Assembly: GCA_930367205.1 (NCBI GenBank)
Contig: OV884011.1
Span: 142,845,937-142,909,936, forward strand
Source of the DNA: Acanthosoma haemorrhoidale
Taxonomy: Eukaryota > Arthropoda > Insecta > Hemiptera > Acanthosomatidae
DNA length: 64,000 nt
Direction of reading: 5' to 3'
A program made the translations under genes and the position numbers. Shown here piece after piece: positions 24,434 through 37,696 of this stretch (within the stretch, counting starts at the first letter, position 1; every line of letters begins with the position of its first letter). A model generated the notes under the pieces. The model made no database searches. It was not told the origin of the DNA and saw only the letters and a list, made by a program, of their open reading frames with translations.

Positions 24434-27400
24434 TTAAAGGCTTGGTTCGTGGTCACTGTTCTTGCTGAACTTTCCTTTCTCGAATTTGATGCACTTCAGG
24501 TCCTTGCTTACCAACTCCTTTCCTAAGTTGTTGACAGAAGCCTTTAAGCAAGTCTCGATCTTTCTCTGTTGGAGGTCGACTGATAAATAGTAGATGTCGG
24601 CGCAGGCTGTCATGGGAAGTGAAGCCAGTGTGTGGCACATGTGTCCCACTGCAACGCAGCAAATTTTTACATTAATGTTATTTAAATAGTTACTCAATAG
24701 TTATGTTATTCAATAGTAATACAAGTGTATCTAAGGAATGGCATCAAAAAATAATAACAGATTATCCAAAACAATCCTAAACTAAATATAGAGGGTACCT
24801 AAACTTTTGCAGAATATTACAAAAAGAAATCTATTTGAACTGAACTATGTTTGGAGAGACATATATAATGATAAAAAAGCTTGCTTGAAGCTTACTGATG
24901 CTTTAGGTCTTGATGAATTAACACAATCACAACTAATCCCATTAACATTGCCAAAAGTTGTTTTCTTGCAAAAGTCATGCATTTTTACTTAGAAGAAGTT
25001 TTTGGAAAGTTTGTTTTAGCTTTTTTTTATTTAAATTCTAATTTACTAAAGCACTGTAGCCGATCAGTTAATCAAACATAAAAAACACTAATATTCAGCT
25101 CTAAGATATACTTGAAATCCCAATTAATGATGCTGTACATGAGTAAACTGTGAATAATAGAATTTATTATCTTGATTATCTTGTACATTTATTATTGTAT
25201 AATATTACATTATTGTACCCAATTGGAAACCTTTTGGCCAAACTTAAGAAAAAAAAAATCAATGTTACATTAATTTACAAACTTATAATATATTAACAAT
25301 TGAGAATAAAAAACATTTTTTTTCCACCTCTTAGGGAATATCACAGTAAGTGGGGAGGTTGTTTAGACTTACGAAGGAATGTTAACCCTTTGCCCCTATA
25401 CATAGACAAGAAACAGTCAAATTGTCATGAAACTATTCATAGGAAGTTTTGTAATATATATGGGAGGAACCATTGTAATATAAGTTTTAACCCTTCGATA
25501 AAAATGTTATTCTTAATGGCGGAAAAGGGCTAAATATTTGAATAATGATTTCCCATTAAAACTCAAAACAGTTTTATCCATTTAAATGGTTTTGATTGAG
25601 GTCCATAAAGTATTTTACAGTCTTTGAATTTTTTTATGACAACGGAATTCTTGATTAGATTATAAAAAAAGGGGTTGAAAACATTTTGATAATTTATATG
25701 TTGAACCTTTGATGCTGTTTACTATTGGTCTAACCAACATCATTCATGTTGGGACAACTGGTTCACATTGCTTCCTGGCCTTATACAACCACCACCAACC
25801 CAGTAATGCAAGATTTCCTATGAAATGGACCATTTTCCAATTTTTTTTAAACATCATAGGTTGATAAATGGGTTTTTATGTATTATGAAGTTACCTTTTA
25901 TTGTATCATTGATTTACCAATTCAATATTTTCATTAATTTTTGTAAACCTATTACCGATTCGGTATACAATAATGGATAAACTGGATAATGAATTTAAAG
26001 ATTGTAGCATTCGCAATTGTGTCGTTTTCTTATTATTAAAAAAATTAAATATTTAAATTTTGTCTTGTATGTAATTAGTTTTAAGTTTCGTCTGCATAAT
26101 GCCTGAATAGATAAACCACGAACTTTTAATGAAGCGTCATAAATGAAAGATATTTGTAGAAACTTAAGGCTTTTTGAAAAATTATCTTTCACGCAGTGTA
26201 AATATCAGTGGTATATTTTAGTGTTTAAGTATTGAAAATTTTATGAAGTAAATTATTAATTTTATTTTAGATATAGATATGATTGAGTTAAAAAGAAATC
26301 ATAGGTAATATATAAATTGTATCATTTACAGTTGAAAATATCTAGTCCATAAGCGTATTTAATTAGAATATTTAAGTAAATTTTGATAAAATAAAAAAAA
26401 AAATTATAATACATTAGTGTAAGAATTTTTCTATAAAAAAAATGCACATACCTGAAAGACTTTTTTCGACTACTTGCTTTTCGTTGACGACCAAAGCTGC
26501 CTTAACTTTCAATTCATTCTTGTCAACGGTGAATTTGACACATACTGCAACAATTATACGATATTGTATATAGCCAAGTTTTTTTTCATTTAATAAACTA
26601 TTTTGTTGTTTGTTACTCACATTTGGTTTGCCTAGGGAAGCGAATATTTACGCAGCAGGTGGTGACATCATCTTCGGCTGTGCACGATGGAGCACGGAAT
26701 CTGGCTAAATATCATAAACGAAACAATATTATATAATGCTAATTAAGTATTTGACAATTGGTGACAGTTTTCTTCAAACTCAAGGAGGAATGCTTGATAC
26801 CAGTTTTATGTGTATCTAGTTCCCTTGTGAGATGTTTGGTAATTGTCAGAAATAATATATATAACTTCTGACATTATATATAATTTTGTATATTATTTTT
26901 TTTTTTTCAAGGCTGTCATTGAATCACCTTTTGGTTCGAAGTGCGGAAAGTTAGATAGCATATTTCATGATGTGTTACTTCCGCATTTGCAAAATAATTT
27001 ACTCGTACATATGAAATTAATTAGGTGTTTTATTCACAATTTGTAATTACCACTTACCTAAGGGTACAGGAGCTCTGGGGGCGTCATTGCTAGCACGGAT
27101 CAGCCTGAATAAAAATAATTATAAAATAATTAATATTTTCTATACAAACGTTGAGTTTTATGTAGAAGCCGGATAAACCATTAACTGTGGATTGAATTAT
27201 TTAATTAGTGGCATTTCGGCCGTTACAAGGTTTGACATGGGCATTGTGGAATTTACCTCCATGAAACTCCAACAGTAATAGTTACATTATTTAGTTACGT
27301 TATTTATTTGTTACACATAAATAATTAATTTAAATACATAAATATATTATGCAAACAATTTATTTATGTATAAACAGATAAACATTAATATTCAACCATT

Positions 27401-27498
27401 AAAGAATAATAAGAAAACATTGTGAAGACATACCCCTCGGATGCAGGGATGCTTGTAGCAACAAGCAGGACGAAGAATCCCAAAAAAGATGAAACCAT
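24434..27498 (-). CDS. Secreted eight-cysteine protein, gene E (complete, 167 aa)
   Basis: Coding exons are 27434-27498, 27058-27104, 26621-26704, 26452-26544 and 24434-24648 (504 bases, 167 codons plus stop), with intron phases 2-1-1-1. The signal peptide MVSSFLGFFVLLVATSIPA is followed by the linker LIRASNDAPRAPVPL. Cysteines are C45, C54-C55, C67, C101, C112, C130 and C149. Exon 4 carries VKAALVVNEKQVVEKSL and exon 5 carries LGKELVSKDLKCIKFEKGKF. An acceptor precedes the ATG by four bases; the promoter and untranslated exon are at 28983-29037 and that 5' UTR intron carries a repeat copy. A minus-strand AATAAA is at 24347-24352. It is closest to gene F. Function unknown; secretion inferred. 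Confidence 0.91.
24649..26451. other. Last intron of gene E
   Basis: This 1.8-kb AT-rich intron has open frames at 24807-24992 and 25300-25533 on the plus strand. Neither shows a recognisable domain. A DNWFT-like peptide near 25755 is reminiscent of piggyBac transposases but is too short to call. Confidence 0.5.
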
Positions 27499-28084
27499 TT
27501 TGCTGAAAAAATGAAAGTAAATTTTAATACCTTTCTATCTTCAAAAATAATTCTATGTTTTTAGACTCTCGTTTATAAGTTTCCATCGGTTTTTCGTGTC
27601 TGTTATAATCGTCTTTCTGGTATTTCCGTTCGGGGTTGAGACACAAAATTTTCCATGGATGTCTCATTGTCCGTGAGAAAAACAAGAACGATTTTACCAG
27701 CTACGTAAAATATATTGTCATAAATAAATTAGTCAGTAAAAAGTTTATAAAGTAATCAGGACATAAAATAAATGATCCCTCAATAAATAAATGATGATTT
27801 ACTCACTTAACCTCAAGTGAGTGAGTCCCGGGCTAAACCCATCTCCAAAGCCAAATTCTATATTGGAAACGAGCTGGGAATTGAACTCGGGTCTCCACAG
27901 TTATCTGTGGGGAAGCAAGCTAACCAATGGGTTACCAAGGGGATCGTTGATAATAATACATATTTTACTTTCATATATTTAAACAAATTTAAATCGTTTT
28001 AGAGATCCTAACGAGAGTAGTTTCAAATTTTCGATATGCACTTTAAAGGATTAGAGCTTAATTCCATAATTTTTTAACAGGTAG

Positions 28085-28850
28085 ATACTTAATTAAGTGA
28101 CTTTTGACGGTCTCTGCAGGAAGCTTCAGTTTTCTGTCCATCCCTATGGAGCAGTATAGCGATGTCGCCATTTGATTTCTAAGAAGTTTATCTTGTTGGT
28201 ACAGAATTGTTGTTACAGAATAAATTATAAAGTGAAGGTAAATATAGCTCCTAGATGTAGGCGTGGAGTAATGCTTCCATAAAAGCTCGGATTCCCACCC
28301 AAATCTATCGTATTAAAAGTATTCATCTCCCACCCGCAAAAGAATGAAGGAAATCCAAATTACATTCATTAGGTCAAAGATTTACTAACGGCAAAGTAAG
28401 TCCCTCGTGACTATTGAAGCTCCCTTCTTCACAAGGTTCTTACGTGATATGACGAATTTTCAGCGAAGATATTCCAGTTCAGAAGATCTCAGTTCTCAAA
28501 ATTATCCATGTTACGAGCATCTAAGCAATGGAGAGCATCTAGTATTCATTTGTCATGTCCTAGAAGTGGAAAGGGAACCCCTGCATCGCTCTGTGACCTG
28601 ACACCGTTCACAAAAACAGAGAAGAACAAATGATATTTTTTATATTTAGCCAAAAATGGAAGAAGCTTTAGGAGCTTCACCAGTTTCGGGATGCGGGATG
28701 GCAGGCAGACATGAACTGGGTGGAGGCCAAAAGGAAGTAATTATGTTTGAGTTGGAATGTGCGCACAACGACCAGGGCCCTTACATTACTGCGTACGTGA
28801 TCCTAAGCTAAAACCTCGAGATCGGTAACGATCCAAGGAAGGAGAAATTC
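28085..28850 (+). repeat. Dispersed repeat with LINE-like coding remnant, copy 2
   Basis: Matches 22985-23830, starting ACTTAATTAAGTGACTTTTG and ending near TACGTGATCCTAAGCT. The open frame 28407-28601 contains YEHLSNGEHLVFICHVLEVE, the same peptide as in copy 1. It lies in the 5' UTR intron of gene E, opposite in strand. Confidence 0.6.
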
Positions 28851-28982
28851 ATTTTTATATCATCACACGCACACTGCTGATATATTAATCACTGAATTGT
28901 GTTACAGAAAACACTTACTCCAAATAAATTATTTAAAACTAATAACTAAAGAATATCATTGAACTGTGGGAGGCCTACTTGC

Positions 28983-29037
28983 CTATCGACTTGGTGGACC
29001 TAGAAGATACAATTCGTCCGTGATATCCCCTTATATA
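28983..29037 (-). promoter_or_regulatory. Core promoter and 5' UTR exon of gene E
   Basis: On the minus strand TATATAAG (29030-29037) is followed by ATCACGGA and, about 30 bases from the box, ATTGTATCTTC. The exon ends GTCGATAG at 28983. The following bases are GCAAGT, so the homologous splice donor would be a GC donor; a GT lies four bases further. Compare GTAAGT in gene C. Confidence 0.7.
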
Positions 29038-29439
29038 CCTGATTAATTTCCACTAAATATTTGTCCACGAGTTTGTTTCTCCTAGTTAACGAATGATGAT
29101 TGATGTTTATGCAATAAACTATTCGACTAATATTGTTACAGTGCCAATTGCTAGTATGTACCGAGAGCTGTTTACACAATCAAGGGAATCAAAAGTCAAT
29201 TTAAATAAATTAATGGTTTTTTAGGTTAAAACTATTTGAACTTGAAATTTAATTTAAGATAAGATCATTTATATCAGAAATGTTTTGGTACGCAATTGAT
29301 CATAACTTACTGAAGAAGCTAACAAAGTTTCAGCGAAAAGCAATAAAAATGGTCACCTTTAGCTAAAAAAATATGATTTATTATTTAAATATATACATGC
29401 AATTAGTCTAAGTAATAAATAAATAAATATGCTTACTTA

Positions 29440-32400
29440 AACTAGGCCTTCAGTCTCTTTTGCTGATGCCGTTCGGAACAGAGAGCTGTCACAGGCACTA
29501 ACCACTACTCGTCCGCAAGTATCTTTTCCCCAGCATTCCGCTCATCCCGTCAACCAGCAAACCCAATCCCATCCTCAACCACCCATCTTGCATATTCCTC
29601 CACCTTCAAGCTTTTCAGATCTCACTAGTCTATTAACATCATTCCTTACAGAATTCAGATCTCTAATTACCCCTCTCATTTCCCTTCTTACAAATCTTGT
29701 CTCCTACCTTATCCTCGTTAAACAAAACCCATAAAAGGATCCTTCTGACTCCTTATCCATTCTCCTTTGGAATACGAATGGTGTTGGCACCCACACTAAC
29801 GAACTGACAGCACTACTCAACGACAAAAACATCGACGTAGCTCTTATTACTGAACAAGACTTACCAGTAAACGACCATTTACCGTTCGACAGTAACAGAC
29901 TTATCGAACTGATCACCCAGATGGAACAGCACATGCAGGTACCGCTGTCATTGTCCATAATTCCATATCCCACCACATAGTTCCTTTGGTAGCACATGAT
30001 TTCCTTTAATCCACTGCAGTGTCAATCACCACCTTCACTTTTCCCCTTACTCTAGAATCAGTGTACTGCCCTCCCAATAAATCTATTTCCGACTCCCAAT
30101 TCATCTCCTTTCTAGACTCCATCGGACATCTTTACCTTGTGGGTGGGGACTTTAATGCGAAGCACCAACATTAGGGGTCAAGTGCCACGAATACACGAGG
30201 ACGTGCTTTGCTGTCTGCACTCACACGGAAACATTGCTCCACTATCACTTCTGACACAGCCACCTATTGGCCATCTGATCCCAACCGAAATCCTGATCTC
30301 CTTGACTTCTTTTTCTACAATAGTTTAGGTACACTAAACTATTCACTCACGTGCCTCGATGACCTCTCCTCTGATCATAGTCCTTTATTATTAACCATTT
30401 CCCTAAGACCAATTCACAAACTGCCTCCCTCTCATTTAATCAAATTGTCCCTGAAAACATCCCAAGACCTAGACGATGCAGTGCATTCCTTCACTACTCT
30501 GGTCCAGAGGTCGGCTTGGGAGGCATCGTCACCTCATCGTCACCCTGAATTCCACATCCATAATCGTTTACCTCAGCATCTCAAAGATCTAATCAAATAC
30601 AAACGCCGCTCCAGAACAGTGTGGCAAAGATCCCGGCATCCTGCTGATCGCCGCTCGTACAATCAGTACTGCCGATTGGTCAAGCGGAGATTGGCATCCT
30701 TCCGTTCTGATTCATTCAATTCATACCTCTCCTCTCTGTCTACCAGGGATAACTCCTTGTGGAATGTAACCAAAAAAATCCTAAAGTATCAACCTGTTTC
30801 ACATCCACTCCGTCGTGATGATGGGTCCTGGGCGGCTTCGGATGGGGATAGGTCGGAGGAATTTGCTCTGCATTTTACCCATACTTTCACACCTCACCTT
30901 TCTCATCAAAGCCATACTCACAGCACAACTGTGGAAGATTTCCTTACTTCACCTATTCCTCTCTCTCTTCCACCAAAAGCCGTTAATCCCTCTGAGGTCA
31001 AATACCTTCTGAAATACTTACCTTACCGAAAATCCCCTGGATATGATCTCCTTACTCCTCAAATTCTCAAATAACTTCCTCCTAAAGCCATAATTTTCCT
31101 AACTTACATACATCATTGCATTATCCGAACGACGCACTTTCCTCTCCTCTGGAAACATTCCATTATTGTCCCATTCGCCAAACCCGGTAAACCACCCAAT
31201 GACGCCTCATCTTATCGTCCAATTAGCCTACTCCCTACCCTCTCAAAAATATTTGAGAAACTCCTACTAAAACGTCTACTTCCCATTGTTGAATCCAAAA
31301 ACCTTTTTCCCACACACCAGTTTGGTTTCCGCCAACGACATTCCACTGCTCAACAAGGCCTTCGCGTTGTTGATCACATCTCCTCAGCCCTTGAAACCAA
31401 ACAGTATTGCACTGCTGCCTTTCTTGATATAGCTCAAGCTTTTGACAGGGTTTGGCACGCAGGTTTGCTCTACAAGCTCAAAATAAATATCTTCTCCACA
31501 GACCCTTTTCCTAATCCTACAGTCCTACCTTTCAAACCGCTTCTTCCAAGTCCGCTGTGGTTAAGAATATTCTAACTACTATCCCATAAATGCAGGAGTT
31601 CCACAGGTCAGTGTCATGGGTCCCATCCTCTATAACCTATACACCGCTGATGTCCCCTCAACTCCTAATACCTTCTTGGCCACATTTGCAGATGACACTG
31701 CAGTCTTTCATCCCACCCAGACCCCGACATAGCATCCCATAACCTTCAAAAACACCTTGACGAGATCGAGTATTGGTGCAATCAATGGCGGATCAAAGTT
31801 AATGAAGCAAAATGCTCCCACATTACCTTCACCCTTTGTCGCAAGACTTGTCCACTAGTTCATTTTAATTCTATTCCTTTCCCTGTATCCGAGACATTAC
31901 GATACTTAGGCTTCCATCTCCACAAACGACTGACCTGGAACCCACATACGAGACTAAAAAGACAAGAACTAAACAGGCGCTTTGGAAAACAGTACAGACT
32001 ACTTCAAAGGACATCCCATCTCTCAATAGAAAATAAACTACTAATCTACAAAGTTATACTTAAGCCAATCTGGACATACGGAATAGAGCTATGGGGGACA
32101 TCAAGCGTATTCAATCCTTTCAATCAAAAGTCCTGAGAACAATAGTAAATGCCCCTTATTATGTCAGCAACAAAACCCTTCATAACGACCTTAATATACC
32201 CTACATTCTAGAACTCATCCCTTCTAAGTTTATGAAATTCCACAGTAGCCTTTCCAAACACCCTAATCCTGTAGCACAGTCATTGCACTGCGCCACTCAT
32301 CCCTATAATCCTCCTCGGAGACTAAAACGGCAGTGGCCTCGTGACCTGCTATAAACGCGTGACAGCGGGGGTCCTGGCAATGGCCAGTTACTCCAAAAAT

Positions 32401-32655
32401 GTCCTGAGCGTCTGTGGCTCTCGCGCTATTAGTCAGCCTCCACTGGCTAGTATCCGGTGATGCGGCTGATGGATGAGTGTGGGGGGCTTCCCATGACTCC
32501 GCTTTTTCTTCGCATGTGGACTTGGGAGGTCTCTGGGCTGTCTGTAAATATTGTATGAATGAGCGAGTGAATGATGAATTCTAAATATGGTATGAATGAG
32601 AGCATTTATCTTAATTGCCTTATCGTAATTATAGCACAATAAAGGAATATCTAAA
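29440..32655 (+). mobile_element. Longest Jockey-like LINE copy, degenerate
   Basis: About 3.2 kb on the plus strand holds a gag-like or linker part (29440-29720), an AP-type endonuclease, a reverse transcriptase and the family 3' untranslated region. The 3' end (32590-32655) shares CATTTATCTTAATTGCC-like sequence with the tails of the other copies. Stops and frameshifts are scattered along the coding part, so it cannot move by itself. Upstream of 29440 I see no further LINE sequence. Confidence 0.88.
29740..32390 (+). pseudogene. Endonuclease-reverse transcriptase ORF of the Jockey-like LINE
   Basis: Reading across frames, the first block is SILLWNTNGVGTHTNEL (about 29757), the N-terminal motif of the AP endonuclease. 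GGDFNAKH follows near 30140 and SDHSPLL near 30370, the endonuclease catalytic ends. The 288-codon open frame 30208-31074 covers the endonuclease C-terminus and linker and ends before YRKSPGYDLLTPQ. Then come SYRPISLLPTLSKIFEKLL and FGFRQRHSTA (31210-31350), AFLDIAQAFDRVWH (31415-31460) with the first catalytic aspartate, and a broken FADD box near 31685. YLGFHLHKRLTW and the C-terminus follow to about 32350. At least four stops or frameshifts interrupt it. Confidence 0.87.
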
Positions 32656-32659
32656 CAAA

Positions 32660-33940
32660 AAAAAAAGCTTCTACTTGTAATGCAATTTTTTTGGCCATGT
32701 TGGTCTCTCATATGAGATTCCTGGATCTGACAATATTAAAAAATTGTACAAAATACCTTAATTTGTATGTATTCTTGGCATTTTTCCAGAAAATCCTGGC
32801 GATACTTTTGGATTCTTTGTAACGATTTTATGGAACTTTTCATACAGTTTGTCAATAGGAATAAGAATTTTGGGGACGTCACGGGCATAGAATACCATAC
32901 ATATAATTTTGCATACCATTTTGCTGTGTTTAAAGTGTAATAAGCATTAATTACGTGTAATCCTTAAAATCAAGAAGTTTTATATCAAAAAGGTCCATGA
33001 GAATGTCTTTTCATCACATTTTTTTTTCCGCACTTGTTCCAGGTTGCTTGTTGCTCCACATATGTATCATTTTTGAGTTGTGCGGTATGAAGCCACAAAT
33101 TTCTATTTTCCATTGTCCCGAAGAATTATAATTTGACTGCAAACTTATGGATAAACCGATAATTCAAAATCTGATATTTTTAACTCCTATTTGTTTCCTA
33201 ATATTTGTATCATTTCGTTCACTATGATTACTTATTTAGGCTCTACTTTCCTTCGTTTTAACTTCACCATATTCATTGAACCCTTTTGAAGGCCGGCTAA
33301 AAGACGTTGAAGGGAAATTTAGAGCTCGTAAAGCAAGGTTTGAAATTTTAATTTTAATATTTTGATCAACCAGTTTTTGTGCTTCCACAGTAGGTTGGTA
33401 AAGCTACGATTTCACTGTCTCAATTTTTGCTTTAAAATTAAAAAAAAAGAAAGTTATGATTGAAGCAGTTCCTCTCAAAGACATTTAGGAGGGTCCTGAA
33501 GGTTAAAATATGTTCGTACATATTCATACAAGATATCACGGCATTTCTCATTTAGTCTATTAATTAATTTTTGGTCCCTTAATAAATACAGAGAACACTG
33601 CTTTTAATTACATATTTCGCAACTGAAATGAGCAATATTATATAAATGATCACTATGCAAAATTATGCAATTGAACTTGTTATATATGTAAAATACATGA
33701 CTATAATATATAAATATATAAATTCTGAAGTTGCGAGAACGCTATTGCTTTTTTAAATTTGTATTTTAGTGATCATCATTTCAATTCCTACTCAATTGCA
33801 AAAATATTATTTTAAAATCGACCGGACATTTTTATGAATTCAGTTCAAACATTTACGTAAATTTTATAGAAATAAAATTTAAAATCAGCTCTCTTGGGCT
33901 ATAATCCATTGTGATTAATGATCTCATTCATACCATACTT
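32660..33940. other. Unassigned stretch
   Basis: AT-rich sequence. A minus-strand segment around 32750-32960 reads as protein-like peptide in two frames, but no family was recognised. Otherwise nothing is seen. Confidence 0.4.
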
Positions 33941-33944
33941 TTCA

Positions 33945-35190
33945 TACTATTCTGCATTCACTAGCTCATTCATTAAATATTTACGAATTCACACAACCCA
34001 AAGATCTCACAAACCCCCCATGGTTGGTCCCCCCCCCCCCCCCGATTCGTGAAAGAGGAAGCGGGGCCTTGGGCAATCCCACGCTGAATGGGATGCTGTG
34101 TTGTGGTCTGGGTTAGATGACTGGACTGGAGAGACGTCTGTAAATGTTACTAAAAAGGTATTGGGAGTAGAGGGGACATTAGTGGTGTATACATTATAGA
34201 AGATAGGACCCAAGACACTGCCGTGTGGAACTACTGATTTTATGGGGCAGTAGCTGGAATATTCTAAACCAGAAAGGACTTAAAATAAACGTTTTGAAAG
34301 GTAGAACTGTAGGAGTAAGAAAATGATTTGTGGTAAATATATTTTGAGCTTGTAAGCAAACCTGCGTGCCAGACTCTGTCAATGGCTTGAGCTATATCTA
34401 GAAAAGCAGCAGTGCAATAGCAAGAGCTGAGAATATTTGAAAACAACGCGAAGGCCTTTTTGAACTGTAGAATGCTGTACACGGGAACCAAACTGGAGAG
34501 TAAGAGAAAGGTTTTTTGATTCAAAAATTGAAAGTAGACGTTTTATAGGAGTTTTTTAAAAATGTTTCTGAGATGATAGGGAGTAGGGTGGTTGGACGGT
34601 AGTGGGACGGCTGGAAACCTCATGGCTATTGGGCAGTTTACTGGGTTTGGTGAATGGAAAAATAATAGAATATTCCTAAAGAAGAGAAATGTGCATGGTT
34701 TGGTTAATGCAATTATAAATGTAGGGTAGGAAGATGTCTTGACAAGGAAGGTTCCGGACAATTCGAGATGTAGGGAGACCATATTCTGGAGATTTTCGGT
34801 AAGGTTGGTTTTTCAGATGTGAGAGAAGTATAGGCGAAGACTTTGACTATGCCTTAGTGAGTGGGTTTTAAGACATCAAACTGAGGTGTAAAAGTACGGG
34901 AAAAATGCAAAGCGAATTCTTCCAACCTTTCTCTATCTGAAGTAGCTCAGGACCCACCGTCACTATTAAGTGGGAGTAAAACAGGAATATATTTTAGGAC
35001 CTTTTTAGTTACATTCCAAAGGGAGTCAGAGGGCAGATGTGGGAATTAAGTAAAAATGGAGGTGAATGAATATGTGAAATTTGAGGTTGAGGAGGGAACT
35101 GGATTTGCTGGGTGCCAGGATGAATGCAATGCGGGGGGAGAAAGTCTTGTGGACCAGAGGTGGTCAATTTCTGTGACTGCTCTCTGTTTC
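33945..35190 (-). mobile_element. Jockey-like LINE fragment, internal and degraded
   Basis: On the minus strand, starting near 35020, it reads SLWNVTKKVLKYIPV and then EEFALHF, matching SLWNVTKKILKYQPV and EEFALHFTHTF of the 29.4-kb copy. Further on, FLDIAQAIDRVWHAG (34430-34370) matches FLDIAQAFDRVWHAG, and MGPIFYNVYTTNVPSTPNTF (34213-34150) matches the box before FADD. The catalytic FADD is lost: the frame reads VTFTDVSP. A poly(C) run lies at 34029-34043. It ends near 33945 in a degraded 3' region. Confidence 0.8.
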
Positions 35191-36826
35191 GAACTGCATC
35201 GGGAAAAAATACAGAACACCTCTAATTTCTAGCTCTAATTTTTGAGCTCTTGTGGCTTCTTTCTAATCCTTAGGCCAACGGTCTCATTCGTTTCTAGACT
35301 TCAGGTTTCGTAGCTCTTATACTTGGGGCCGGATGGCCTTGCTGGCAGAGCACGCATATTGCAGGTGATTTTAGGGCTTCTTGCATAACTGGCTCTTGTG
35401 CTGTCTACTGCACTTCACACACCCCGGAAGGTGCTGGCAATAAGTTTTGGTATGGCCCATATGCCAGAAAATTATGGCTTTCGACGATGTTACTTAATTC
35501 ACACTTGGGATACGGTTTTTCAACCTAACCGGCGGGTTAGTTCGCAGATTCTCTTTATTGTAGTTGTTCGTTCGAGATCAACAGAAAATAACAATAGTGG
35601 CGTTTTAATCGCTTCGTTTTGATCTTCACACTCACACAGGACGTTGGTTATTTGACGAGCTCAGTATCCTGGAGCTATGAGCTTATCTTAAAGTACATAA
35701 CCTGGTGCAGTGGGATGCAGATGTCTTATTACCACCGTCATTTCTTTTACAACGCATGGAAATGTGCGTTCTATTTTCGTAGAACTAGAGAATTCGTTCC
35801 TTTAATTGACAGAAGTCAAACGCTCACCCAGGGCAGGATCAAGGCCGGGATATGAAAAAAATTGTAAAGAAGCGTACTAGGAAGGATTCTTTACTCTAGA
35901 AAATAAATTTTAATGAATTGTGTGATGCTAAGATTAAAGAGAGATTCTAATAGCATAATGAAGCTTCTTGCGCTTGCATAGTCCTTTACAAAAGATATTA
36001 CTGATGTGCTATTGCCTTTTTAAATTAACTGAATGAGATTTTCACAACGCTGTTAACAGTCGAAAATAATTTTTTGAGCCTTCAAACACTTCAACTAAAA
36101 CAAGAGTTTTAAATATTCTTTAGAATTTAATTTATCTAATAGCAATGCTATAAGCTGGTTTTAAGTACAAGGACTTTTAATATTAGGCAGACTAACTAAT
36201 GAATAGACACAGGTCTGCAAAGAAAAGGTTTTGTATGGCTGCATGGAATTTTTCTGTTAAACGTTTTTGCTTTGGTGAATTGAAAAATGGCCTCTTTTTT
36301 CGCGTATTGATCCCAGGCCTTGTTTTGAACTCCAAGCTTTAACTTGAAATAAGCACATTACACTTTCTTCACAAGGAATCTGGATATTCGCTTGTTAATT
36401 TTTAATTGGTTTTATTAGGTATCCGAAGAAAATAAAAAAAAATTTGTCAGCAGAAATAACAAACCTCTTGGAGCCAATTATGAAATAACAAAAAAAAAAT
36501 GAGCTGCCTGAACTTATTTTACGTTGAATGATGATGAAACGTGACAGTAATCTTAATTACACACATTCATATTACCTCATAAAACACGTTAGGGCATCAT
36601 TAACCTTACCAGCAAGTAAATAAAAAACTTCAATAAAAAATCAGTTGTGGAAAGACAATAAAGCTGTTTTATAACTTGTATACATGCCAGCAAAGTCGCC
36701 TTGGCTTTCCATGACCCAAACCAAACCCTTCACCGAACTCTCCTCCTTCGCTAATATCCCATCAGCCCTTACCTCAAACACCTACTTTCCTGTTAAAAAT
36801 ATCTTCGAGTCTCTCTTTAAGAACCT
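35190..36826. other. Unassigned stretch
   Basis: No gene or repeat was recognised. The plus-strand open frames 35398-35622 and 35619-35855 lack any domain or splice context. Confidence 0.4.
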
Positions 36827-37691
36827 TGTCGAGTCGTCACGAGGGGGTGCCAAGTAAACCTAGCCCTAGTGACTAAGTGAGAGTTGATTAGGCTATGACC
36901 TGGACAATTGATTTATGCCGGTCTTACTACTGCACAATCTGACTCCATATCTGATAGGTATGTGCCTCGACAGTGCACTATGTTCAGGAAAAGAGTTATA
37001 GGGTAGTTACTATAGGTAGTTTATGTGGTCTTGGAATGACCGTCCGGATCCCCAAAGGCGAGTGTAAACCGGAGAAAGGCAGGCTCGATCACTGGGGGAA
37101 ACACTACTAGGTCAAAATCGTAGGGCCCCAGGTGACCGTCATCCGCGAGGAAGAAATCTCTTCCAAGGAGGTGCTAGTATTAGCGAGAAGAAGGCAGAGA
37201 ATCCCACTAGGACAGTGTGGGGTCTGACAAGGCCGGATTAAAACATAGCGAGGTTAGAAAAGAGAGATGCAGAGGTTTTCATAAATAAGAAGGCCAAATC
37301 TAGAAACATCAGTGCAGCTGCAAGTACCAGTCCAGAGGGGTGTAGTTAGAATGAATTATCGGCTAAAACTAGGGGGTATATATAGCCCCAAGTAGCCAAT
37401 GGGCTGGGGTATTCCAACCGCATTGCAGGCCTGGATGTAGCTCAAATGTTCTACCTCAAGACCAGCCCCTCTGAAGGGTCCAGGGGCCTTGTTACCTGAC
37501 CCCTGCCTCTGAGCTGGTTTTTTTGATGGATCTTATTGTTTTAGCTACAATATTTACACTGATATGACTTATGGTTTGGTAATATTATTTACATTTGTTT
37601 AAATTAATTTACAACATATTATAACCAATTTACAATATATATACAATAGAGTATAGGGTAATTTATTTTGATATAGTTAGCGGTCACAACA
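36827..37691. mobile_element. Solo LTR (865 bp), copy 1
   Basis: Begins TGTCGAG and ends CACAACA. It is flanked by a perfect 5-bp duplication AACCT at 36822-36826 and 37692-37696. It shares blocks such as CTAGCCCTAGTGAC, TGACTCCATATCTGATAGG and GTGCCTCGACAGTGCAC with the copies at 42960 and 50190. No coding region of a retroelement adjoins it, so it is a solo LTR left by recombination. The parent family (Ty3/gypsy or BEL by 5-bp duplication) is unknown. Confidence 0.85.
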
Positions 37692-37696
37692 AACCT

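Noticed and set aside
25300..25850. Possible piggyBac relic (DNWFT-like peptide near 25755) in the last intron of gene E
   Set aside because: One short peptide match only; no catalytic residues or terminal repeats could be found.
32750..32960. Protein-like minus-strand peptide in two frames
   Set aside because: Neither frame could be tied to a family, and both are short and flanked by AT-rich sequence.
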